Shown here one piece after another: positions 21,978 to 31,169 of a stretch of 64,000 nucleotides of DNA (its first letter is position 1; every line of letters starts with the position of its first letter). Made by a program: the position numbers and the translations under genes. The DNA lies in assembly GCA_944472155.2 (NCBI GenBank), contig OX235279.1:63275564-63339563 (forward strand), in the 5' to 3' direction. Source of the stretch: Trichobilharzia szidati (lineage: Eukaryota > Platyhelminthes > Trematoda > Strigeidida > Schistosomatidae). The notes beneath the pieces were generated by a model. It was not told the origin of the DNA, did not search any database, and saw only the letters and a program-made list of their open reading frames with translations.

Positions 21978-24217
21978 ATGCTCAAAAGATACCAATATTT
22001 TAAGATGGATGCCGATGAACTTGAGTGTTGGATCAATGAAAAACTGCAAACCTATGCAAACGAGGATTTTAAAGAGCTCAGTAATCTTCAGCTGAAAAAA
22101 CAGAAACTCCAAGAGTTTGAGTTAGAAGTAACAGTTCATGCTGAAACACTGTCAGCTCTGGTTTCTGCGGGAGAAGAAATGATTGGTCAGGGACACTACG
22201 CAACAGATATTATCAAAAACCGTCTTGATGAATTGCATGCCCTGTGGGAAAGGTTTATGGCTATTTTCAGAGAAAAATCACGTCTTATTAACCTAACGCT
22301 TAAATTTGTCCAGTTTTCACGCCAAGTGGACGAGATACTTTTCTGGATACGTGAAAGAGAAACTTACGTAACATCAGAGGATTTCGGTCAAGACCTGGAA
22401 CATGTTGAGACACTTCAAAAATGTTTGATGAGTTTACAAAGGATCTCGAGTATCAAGAAAGTCGTGCCGAAGACATCTATCGCAAGGCAGATGAACTTCT
22501 AAAAGAGGAATTTCCTGAGGATGCCCTAGTCATAGAAAAGTCCAGGGAGGTCCACGAAGCTCTAGAACGTCTGAAGGATCTGGCTAGAAAACGACAAGAA
22601 AAGCTCCTTGAAGCCTATGAGATACAGTGCTTATTTAGAGACACAGATAAAGCTATATCGTGGGTGAATGAAAAGTCCATTCCTTTATCCATTGAGGACT
22701 GTGGTCGTGATCTTGCCTCAGTCCAGGCCTTACAAATGAAGCACGAAGCATTAGAAAGGGATTTGACTGCCCCAGATGAAAAGATTGTTCAACTTGGAGA
22801 TGATGCTAAGGCGCCTGCACAGAAGCATCCTGATTCGCAAGACACTATACAAGGCAAGTATGGTGCCTTAATTACTGAATGGGATAAGCTGAAAAGTCAG
22901 GCTGTAGATAGGAGAGGTAAACTGGAAGAGTCATTCAAGATGCATCGCTTTTTGGCAGACTGGAGAGACTTGAGTATCTGGATGAATGACATGAAGACGT
23001 TAATATCGGCGGATGATTTGGCAAAGGATGTAGCTGGTGCTGAAGCCCAAGTACAGCGACACAAGGAATACACCGCTGAGATAAATTCTCGAGCTGACAG
23101 TTTCGATACATGCATGCAAGAAGGTCGGGCATTACTAAGTGTTGGCCATCCCTGTAGTGAAGACATAGCTGCTAAACTTTCCACCCTTGAAAGAGGGAGA
23201 GCCTCCCTGATGCGGTTGTGTGAGGAAAGACGTGAACAGCTAGAACAGTGTATGGGCCTTCAGTATTTTTACCGCGACGCTGAACAGTCAGAATCTTGGA
23301 TTGGTAAGCAAGAGGCCCTCCTAGAAATAAAAGATGTGGGAGACTCACTCGATTCTGTGGAAGCACTCATAAGGAAACATGAAGACTTCAAAAAGTCGCT
23401 TCTAGCACAAGAAGAAAAGATGCGACAACTTGATGAATTCGCTGCGAAATTAATCGAATCAAACCACTATGTAGCTGCACAGGTTCATGAGATTCAGGAA
23501 GGTCTTCAAAGCAGACGAAATGCATTAAAGGAGAAAGCTCAGAACCGCCGTCAGCGTCTTGAAGATTCCCACCGTTACTAAATGTTCGATAGAGATGCAG
23601 ATGAAATGCAGTCATGGATAACAGGAAAACTTAAAAATGCACTTGATGAAAGTTACAAAGACTCCACGAATTTGCAAACAAAGGTGCAGAAGCATCAGAA
23701 TTTCGAGGCAGAAATACAAGCGAACCAATCCCGCGTCGAAGATATTAAAAAGACAGGTCAGGATTTGCTAAATGCAAACCACTGCAACTCACCAGAAATA
23801 AAAGTAAAGATTGAACAGTTGGATGAAACTTGGTCTCATCTCGTAAATGCCATGGGAGACAAGAAGAAAAATTTAGATCAAGCAAGTAGGCAACAACAGT
23901 TCGCTCGCAACATAGATGTCGAGTTATGGTTGAATGATCTTGAAGCTCAGATAGCCTCAGAGGATGTCGGTCGTGATCTAAACGGTGTGATGAACGTACA
24001 AAAGCGGCACAACTTGCTTGAATCTGATGTAGCTACTCATCGTGAACGTATAGATGCATTCAAAGTCCAGGCTAACACGCTTGCTGCAGAAAGTCATTTC
24101 GACGCTCCTATTATCCATGAAGAACAAAGACAGTTAGCCCAACGTTACCATGACCTGCAAATCCCTCTTAGTCAACGTCGTGAGAAGTTAAGAGATGCCC
24201 TTCCCTCGGACACATAA
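21978..24217 (+). pseudogene. SPTAN1-like: Alpha-spectrin retrocopy, repeats 1-6
   Basis: About 745 codons match alpha-spectrin from the first complete repeat (RYQYFKMDADELECWINEKL) to about the end of the sixth (QRREKLRDAL). Family landmarks in order are GQDLEHVETLQK, GRDLASVQAL, ADDLAKDVAGAEA, QCMGLQYFYRDAEQSESW, GDSLDSVEALIRKHEDF, DSTNLQTKVQKHQNFEAE and QQQFARN. No introns are present over 2.2 kb. One A is missing in an A-run near 22420, shifting the frame, and CAA appears changed to TAA at 23579-23581. Alpha-spectrin is a cytoskeletal rod protein; this copy lacks the start, SH3, EF-hands and C-terminus and is not functional. Confidence 0.9.
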
Positions 24218-25150
24218 TAATAATATATATTTCGTATAAACGGGTAAGTTTACATGGAATGCATGCCATTTTTACAGGCACGATCAATTATGTTGCGAAT
24301 AACAATTGTTAATTAGCATACATTATCACTTTTTCAAAAAGTTCATATTGTTGAGTTATAGTGCAAGCAATCAGAACAGATTCTTACAAATGTTAATTTG
24401 TAAATATTTCACGAAGGTCACCATCGAAGTTGAGCGACAACCCGAAATTCGTTCCATTTCCTGATGATAGTTATGACCAATCGATAAACAACATATATTT
24501 GTGTGAGTGCTATGCCTGCAAATGCTTGAACGCTATTTTAGGAACTGAAGAAAATCTGGCGCAGCTGCAAAATGGTATAGAATGCAATTATGAATAATAC
24601 ATTATTAAAAGTATATTTACAAGATAAATACAAGAAGCTATGTAGTACTTGAAATGACAATACACATTTGCAATGTATGATGCTAACCATATTGGTCTTA
24701 CCATGGAAAACTATGACGCTTTCTATGAAAATATATTTATTCTCAAACATGAGTGTTGTTTTTTTATCATCAGAGCAACCGAACTTTACGCGAGAAAAGG
24801 GAAAAAAATTTCAGCTTTATTAAAGTCCTAGGAAGTTGAGATAAAATAGAGTATAATAGTAATTAGGTAGAAGGATTATTGTGAAGTATATAAGTAACAT
24901 TTCAGAGAGAAGTGGCTAGAAGGATTAGAACCTGTTGAATATGGTGACCTGTAGGATGTTTGGCGAACTTGTGTATGGCCCATGGGATAGCATCTTGACA
25001 AGAAACTGAGCAGGCTTGTAGATGTTAGGAGCGAAAGCATTGTTATGTTTTTACAAGCTAAAACTGTACAGTCATTATTGTTTTATTTTTTTCAGTTAAT
25101 TTTTTTAAGTCTATTTTTTTATACATTTAGTATCTAAACTCATGTTTAGT
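24218..25150 (+). other. Spacer between the two captured cDNAs
   Basis: It starts with an AAT/TA-rich run and a dispersed repeat (24223-24700, partner at 4079-4570). The remainder is AT-rich without a recognised gene. Whether it was captured with the cDNAs or inserted later is not visible. Confidence 0.5.
24223..24700. repeat. Dispersed repeat, copy 2 (partner at 4079-4570)
   Basis: It shares the GCATGCCATTTTTACAGGCA block near 24261 and the TTTGCAATGTATGATGCTA...GGTCTTAC block near 24668 with 4079-4570. The order and orientation are the same and the middle is diverged. Confidence 0.55.
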
Positions 25151-26360
25151 TCTCGAGCTTGAATATGGTGACTATAGTGAGCTGATGAAGTTACCAGTCG
25201 ATTGTTGTGAAGATTTCAAAGCACATTCGCTTAAACAATCCAATCAGAAATGTGGCATCAATTTGCTGAAAGCTTCACTATTGGCTCATTAGCCACTCAC
25301 AAAGATGCCTTCAGGTGATGGGTCAAAGATAAGAACCCTGTTGTTGAGAACTATATTGGTTTTATAGAGTCATACCGTGATCCCTTTGGCGTTCGTGCAA
25401 AGTTTGAATCATTTGTCGCTGTTGTAAATGGGTCAGTGTCTAAAAGATTCCAACGACTTGTGAATAATGCTGAAAGGTTGTTAACAAATTTACCATGGCC
25501 TTCTACATTTGAAAAAGTTAATTTCTTACAGCCAGACCTTACTAGTTTGGATGTAGTTACGTTTGAAACTTCTGGAATTCCTGTTGGAACTAATATTCCT
25601 AACTATGATGATGTACGACAAGTTGATGGATTTAAAAATATTTCTTTGGAAAATGTACTTAGTGTTCGTTTCAAGGATCCTAAAACAGAATTTCTACGTA
25701 ATGAAGACAAGCAAACGTACGTGGAACATGCTGAAAGTTCCTTTGAATTACAAGTTGGACTTCATGCACTGATGGGATATGGTTCAGGTAAACTGTTTTG
25801 GCGTGATCGTTATGGAAAACGAAATTTCCACACGAAAACTACTGAATATGTCATAAATGGAGGTCCTATAAAAGGTTGGTGTGAGCCAGGAGAAACGTAT
25901 GACAGCAAGTTTCCAAACCTTCCATCTGCAATAGATAAGTGTCAAGCTGAGTGCGTTGGAATTTATTTATCTGATTTACCTCTTGTTCCGGAGCAGTTCG
26001 GTCTGAATACCGACTGTGCTCAAGGCGATATCTCAGATGTAGTCTATATTAATTGGTTGTCAATGATTCCTTCAGTTGTAACTTCCATGGAGTTTTATTC
26101 TCCAGCAGAAAATGCTGATGACATTGGATCATGGTGTCAAGCACATTATTGTGCTTGTTATGCGATTCTGCGAGTTTTGGTTGAAGCTGATGATTCTATG
26201 GGACGTACACATAAAGTAGTCGGTGAGGACGATGCATCTGATTTGTGTATTTCCTTGGATCCAAAGAGACTTTTAACTGCGGCTCGTTCAGCAATTGGTG
26301 AATTCTTGAGAAAATTACAATATTACAAAGGTAAAGCGAATGCTATGTATGGATATGCTT
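25150..26360 (+). pseudogene. DPP3-like: Dipeptidyl-peptidase III retrocopy (catalytically dead)
   Basis: An intronless match to the cytosolic zinc peptidase DPP III (M49) starts near EYGDYSELM (frame-broken), runs through FAESFTIGSLATHK, a TGA at 25316-25318, then open through YIGFIESYRDPFG, PNYDDVRQVDGFKNISL, GSGKLFWRD, ECVGIYLSDLPLV and LRVLVEA. The zinc motif HELLGH of the family reads HALMGY, so the catalytic Glu and second zinc His are lost. The second metal motif EECRAES reads DKCQAEC. About the first 300 and last 140 residues of the family are absent. Confidence 0.87.
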
Positions 26361-26683
26361 TCTTCCAACACTATAGTCAACTACTTCCAAAATACTTGAC
26401 TGATTTGTTCTGGCATAAATGGCTACGTGGATATCTTCTGATGCTGCAAACAAGATCTAAGTGGTTGGATATAAAGCACACCCTACAACCTGATGATCTC
26501 GCCTTAGTTAACAGTGCTGACACACAGAGAGGTCTCTGGCGAAAGGCTATAGTTAAGCAGATGTACTATGACCAAGATGGCCACGTCAAGACACTGTGTT
26601 TGAAAACTTCAACTCAAGAAGTGGAACAAGATATAAGAAGCGTACGAAAGGTCAACGTGGTGATCGTTCGCGAGGAGTCTTAA
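26361..26683 (+). pseudogene. BEL/Pao pol C-terminus (DUF5641-like), in frame with DPP III copy
   Basis: From about LLPKYLTDLFWHKWL the frame of the DPP III copy changes to the typical end of BEL/Pao pol: YLLMLQTRSKWLDIK, QPDDLALVNSADTQRGLWRK, VKQMYYDQDGHVKTL and VRKVNVV, ending at TAA 26681-26683 inside the 3' LTR. This identifies the element clade. The upstream integrase core is missing. The whole frame from 25319 to 26683 is open and would encode a peptidase-pol fusion. Confidence 0.8.
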
Positions 26684-26990
26684 ATGCGACAGATAGATAG
26701 ACTATATGATAGACAGTTAATCAATATGATGTGACCTTCTTGTCGCGATTATTGGTCAATTTATTGTAACTCTCACCACGTGATGTTGACCTTGAATGTT
26801 CTTTTTTGTCTGTCACTTTATTTGTGTATACATGTAATCAATTGACTGTTCATTTTGTCCGTACCCTCAATACTGTTCGAAACAGATAAAGTTAAAGTCA
26901 AGTCATTCTGTTTTAACCATAGTTAAGCCCAGACTCTGTGTCGTCATTATTGAGGAAGGACTAAATCTGTAGGACAAAAATAGTACTACA
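26678..26990 (+). repeat. 3' LTR of BEL/Pao element
   Basis: It aligns with 21359-21671 at a constant offset of 5319. It starts TCTTAAATGCGACAG, with the terminal G changed, and ends GTACTACA, followed by the right ATCAG duplication. Confidence 0.88.
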
Positions 26991-26995
26991 ATCAG
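26991..26995. repeat. Target-site duplication, right copy (ATCAG)
   Basis: ATCAG directly follows the 3' LTR and equals 21354-21358. Confidence 0.9.
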
Positions 26996-28703
26996 TATCA
27001 TCGATTTTGCAAGGGTCATAGGAACCAATGGCTTCATTTAACTTTCGTTTACATCTGAAACTGAAATTAACAGTCTGACATTTGGAAGGATTAAGTTTGA
27101 GGCCGTTAGACGAAGACCATTTGCTAATTTCTGATAGAAAGTTGTTAATCTTAATGCAGTCAAGCTGGGAGTTAACAGGCATTGAAATAGTTAGATCATC
27201 GGCATACTTAACAAAGTTCATTTCATCGGAGTGAGGCAAGTCATGCAAGAATAAAGAAAACAGAAAAGGAGAAAGGACAGCGCCTTGAGGGACACCAGCC
27301 TTAGTAAGCAATGAAGTGGACGACTTTCCCTGACATACAGTGTATTGCTTTCTTCCTGAGAAATAAGAATGGAGCCATTTGACAACCCAACAGTCAGTTT
27401 GAGTTTCAGCAAGCTTGTTTAGTAAAATGTCCCTAGGTACTGAGTCGAAAGCAGATGTATAATCTAGAAAGGTGCAGCGAACAAATTTAGCCCCCTTGTC
27501 TAAACTGGAGACAATGTTATGATACAGGACTGCAGCTGCGTCCAAAGTACTTCTACTGTGTTTGTAGGCGAATTGTTTGGGATCATTAAAGGCTTTAAGT
27601 GAAGGTTGAAGATTAAGTAAGAGCAACTTTTCCATAGCTTTCAGAAAAGAGGAAGTAATAGCAATGGGTCTGAATTTAAAACATGTCGCAGTAGACGACT
27701 TAGGAATAGGTACAATTTTAATGTCCTTCCAAGCGGCTGGCACGACATTTTTGGAAAAAGATTCGTTAAATATGTCCATGAGAGGATAACACAGGATATC
27801 TGCACAATTTTTAAGAATAACACTAGGCAAACCATCTGGACCCAGGCTACAAGAAGGGTTCATAGACTGGAGACATTTTAGAACATCATTTGTAGTAAAT
27901 CCAGGGAAGCAGGTTTCATTAATACTTGTAACACTAGAAAGTTTGGCATTCGTGGGAGAATGTATGAAGGACTTGTTTAGTTTGGGAACATCAAGGGAAC
28001 AAGGAACACTGTTCATCTGCGTACCACCAGTAATTTCTTTGAAAAGTTTCCATATATTAGACGCATTTTTACAGGATATGAACTTTTGGTTGTAAATTGA
28101 ATTCAATCTGTGCATTTCAGATTTTATTAGGATGTTAATTCTTTTCAAACCAGCATTATCCTTCATTTTATATAACTTTTCTTTTTGTCTGCGAAGCTTT
28201 TTAAGTTGAGGGGAGGAGAAACGGTCAAATCTGATGAAGAGCATTTCTCTGGGACAACAGGTGTCAACACAAAATTTGAGATAACTTGTAATATTAGAGA
28301 TTGTGTCATCAAGAGAGTCTTTTTTAAACAGGTCCCGCCTTGTATTTTTGTGCATGCTTCTGAGTTTCTGAACATTTTCCTTAGAGTAACATCCATGTAC
28401 AGTTTTCTTGGAAACGTGTGAAAAAGTTCTCTTGTGTAATTTTCCATAAATTTTAGGTAAAACCCGTACAATACAATGATCTGAGTTAAGCAGTGGAGCT
28501 CTTTTACGAGCCTCGTATTTTCGGGAGTGATATATAAATACAAGATGAGGGGAATTATCTAGTCTGGTGGGAAAGTTAACAACATTTTCATGACCTATCA
28601 CTGTGAGAAAGCTGCAGTCACATGAATTAAAATCACCTGTCACTATGGGCAGCGAGTTACCAAAAGAGGCGGCAGCGAAAATAGTGAATTCATCGGCAAG
28701 CAT
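26996..28703 (-). pseudogene. LINE reverse transcriptase (CR1-like), first part
   Basis: The frame is open for about 570 codons. It starts within the endonuclease (SLPIVTGDFNSCDCS, NSDHCIV) and continues through the RT blocks GPDGLPSVILKNCADIL, AAWKDIKIVPIPKS, FRPIAITSSFLKAMEKLL, DYTSAFDSVPRDILL, GVPQGAVLSPFLFSLFLHDL and the catalytic KYADDLT. It is interrupted at 26995 by the BEL/Pao insertion. The protein would act at chromosomal nick sites to copy LINE RNA. Confidence 0.87.
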
Positions 28704-29267
28704 GGATAATTCTGAAGTGCTACAACAAGGTGTGATATAAATATTCGTGAAATAAATGAATTTGTATTTAGATATGTGTTTAGGTCGACATTTGACAGTT
28801 ATAGAGTCAATGTTATCATTTGAGAATTTAAAACAGACGTTGTTGGCAACATACCACTGAGAATCGATGAAAGTAGCAACACCGCCGCCTCACTTCTTCC
28901 TTGAACTACTTCGGTCGTGTCTTTACATATTGAAACCATTTAGTAAGATTAAATTATCATCATATGAGTCGTGTAGCCAAGTTTGCTGAAGCGTTATTAC
29001 ACCTGTATTACGATAAATATTTGAATATAATAGAGAATCCAAGTGATTAATCTTGTTCGATAATGACCTGCAATTAGTGCTCATAATCACAGGAACAGTC
29101 ATCTGATGCATTGGAGTACACTTTAAAGATCTTTGCCACCCACCATGATGCTTTTTCTTAAGGTTATTATATACTCGTAAATTATCCGGTTGAAAACATT
29201 TTAAATAATCGCGAGAGTAAGCAACACGTTTCGGACACATAATTGAATAATTAAAACAAAAGTCCAA
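28704..29267 (-). pseudogene. LINE endonuclease N-terminal part (with stops)
   Basis: A frame from 29267 to 28923 carries STNCRSLSNKINHLDSLL and ITLQQTWLHDS, the start of an apurinic-type endonuclease. A TAA near 28923 and a TGA near 28889 interrupt it, and the same frame then continues with GGGVATFIDSQW and the ..TVKCRPKH.. block into the RT frame. The element is thus no longer able to make a full protein. Confidence 0.72.
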
Positions 29268-29349
29268 GAAATCAGATGCAATATAAGTGACGGAAAATTT
29301 TGGTAGCCCAAGTTTTAAGCAGGCCGCCGTGTTTTTTCAAAATCCCTAG

Positions 29350-29397
29350 CGCCCCCGGGTGGGCACGAATCACCAACCTCTCGGTTAACAGCCGAAG
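29350..29397 (-). repeat. tRNA-Asn(GTT) 3'-half-like sequence
   Basis: The minus strand reads TTCGGCTGTTAACC, then GAGAGGTTGGTGATTCGTGC and CCACCCGGGGGCG. This matches the anticodon arm (anticodon GTT), variable loop, T arm and most of the acceptor of eukaryotic tRNA-Asn. The 5' half (D arm, A box) is missing, so it is not a gene. It lies directly at the 5' end of the LINE. Confidence 0.7.
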
Positions 29398-29399
29398 GG

Positions 29400-31169
29400 A
29401 CAATCAATAAAGAACTCTGGAGGAAAATCAGCCAAGGATCTATTTTCTAGCATATATGCAGAATGGGACGCAGGTCTTCTGAACAGACACTGGGTCGGCC
29501 GTTAAATAGCACATATACGCTGGGCTTTCAAGTACAGACTGAAGAGCGTGACATCCTGTCGTCAGAAGGATGGAATGAAGATGATTATCTGAATGTGAAA
29601 TTGAAGCATATGAGAAGTCATGTAGTCAACAACACAACACCACGCAACAGTGTGAAGACCATGGAATAAGAATTAACCATGAACAAAGACAAGATATAAA
29701 GTTAGAGAAAGGAATGATATCTTACTGTGATGATGTTCATTTCAGGAGCAAAGGACAATAATTTGGAAACGAATATCAGTATTGATATAAATGACTCGGG
29801 ATGGATTTTCATACCAATCATTCTGCTACACGCCGCAGTTACCTGTACCGGAAGAATAAATTTCGGCCTAAGCATCAAATGAAGTACTAGAGTCTTTTCA
29901 CTACACACCCATTTATAAATACGGATAAACCCATATGTATGGTTTGTTCGTTTCGTTTGAACCATGTGGTCCTAGTGTTTCTTTTATTAACGCCTGTGAG
30001 GCTCCGCCGATGAGCAGGGATGATGCATTAAAATAATGGCATGCATGTTTCATTTTTCAGTTCTGCACACACTTTCTCGATGTGAACCAGAGAACATTTG
30101 GCTAACAAATTCAGAAAAACTACTGGACTGCCAAAAATACTAAGCGTATTTCTGTTACTGCTGAGCAGTGGTACGAGCTCGACTAACTATCAAAACAGAG
30201 TGTTAAATGGTTTGGATGCTTGATCGCGCACCTTCAGCTTAACCAGTCAACTTGAGCGGTGGATTTTGGCACCTAATATTAGCTAATCATGAAGGCCGAT
30301 ATTTTTGTGGGGTTGTGTAAATCACAGCGTAAATCAACACCTCAAATCTAGTTGTCTCAAATTTTCCGAATACGTCGAGATGCACGGAGAATGAGAAGGG
30401 ATATATGTTATATGGAAGATGTGACCAAAGGACTGGATTTCTAAGCATCTGATTACTGAGAATACATTACTTTTGTTTATTAAGACTGTAACATACTTCT
30501 GTTTTGAATTCGATAAAAAATGTTTAGTTTGGTCACAAGTAAGCGGTGAAGCTATAGGGTGTTGATCTATTAGTAGCATTTATCCCTACCTAGGTACCAT
30601 TTAGCAGGACCTGTTGGACTATAAACTGTCTGATATGTAGTTAGGGAATAAGCGGTAGCGTTATGCACGTGTTTCCACTAACTTTCACCTGAAAATATGA
30701 AGTACATCATCCTGTAGCAGTATTTCATGTTTTTTAATACATTTTATAGCCTGAGATGTTGACAATAAAGTATCCCTTTAGGATCTACTAAAGGCTGTCA
30801 TGCGTAAATTTACCAAAACTTTGAATATTTAGCTTTTTACCTTAGGAAATAGGACAATGTGATCATGGCGTCTTACATATTGGAACATTGAAGACTCAAT
30901 AATGATCGCTTTGAGAGATGTTTGTCAAAAGCTAACAACCCTTAAGTATTTAATTATCTTTCGAACTTCAATTGTCTTTCCTTATGTTCAATCTTCAGAC
31001 TGGTAACTCTATTCGAACATAAAGGCTGACTTTGTTTATATCGTATGTTCAACCATTGGTAGTAGGATTTCGGTTGCATACTGATTTGGGTGTGCTGTAA
31101 CTAGTACGGTGACTGTTTCTTTTTGAAGTAGGAGATGTTCTTGAGTGATTTCTGATTATTTCCCCCACG
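29400..31169. other. Upstream region of the SSBP gene
   Basis: No other coding region is recognised. The 68-codon frame at 29463-29669 has no family motif. At about 30200-30265 there is a short match (GGATGCTTGATCGCGCACC.., then CAGTCAACTTGAG) to the Gypsy LTRs at 13838 and 18560, a relic LTR fragment. The promoter of the SSBP gene must lie here or upstream, but I see no specific element. Confidence 0.45.

Larger units (their letters stand above)
21359..26990 (+). mobile_element. BEL/Pao LTR element carrying two host cDNAs
   Basis: A 5632 bp insertion is bounded by TG...CA direct repeats of 313 bp and a 5-bp target duplication. Inside are, in order, a Gag-like N-terminus, an intronless alpha-spectrin segment, a repeat-rich spacer, an intronless dipeptidyl-peptidase III segment and the C-terminal DUF5641-type end of BEL/Pao pol. 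The protease, RT, RNaseH and integrase core are missing. Capture of cellular messages by template switching inside retrotransposon particles, as known for maize Bs1, is the likely origin (inference). It must have been mobilised by enzymes of another BEL/Pao element. Confidence 0.9.
20364..29340 (-). mobile_element. CR1-like LINE, split by the BEL/Pao element
   Basis: Read on the minus strand from about 29340: endonuclease, reverse transcriptase, then (after removing 21359-26990 plus one target-duplication copy) the C-terminal domain, 3' UTR and an (ATT)n-type tail at 20364. The reading frame is continuous across the insertion site, which proves the two pieces were one element of about 3.3 kb. 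Only a few stops are seen, in the endonuclease part. The tail ACTGTTTTTGGAATAAAG matches copies at 39361-39420 and 45860. Assignment to the CR1/SR1 group rests on RT motifs and is tentative. Confidence 0.85.

Noticed and set aside
21978..24217. Functional spectrin gene
   Set aside because: Only repeats 1-6, no introns, a frameshift, a TAA and two upstream TAG, and it lies between LTRs.
25319..26683. Functional dipeptidyl-peptidase III gene
   Set aside because: The catalytic HELLGH motif is HALMGY, both protein ends are missing and the frame ends in a retrotransposon pol domain.
29463..29669. 68-codon plus-strand frame upstream of the SSBP gene
   Set aside because: No homology recognised and no splice connection to the SSBP gene, whose first exon has its own ATG.
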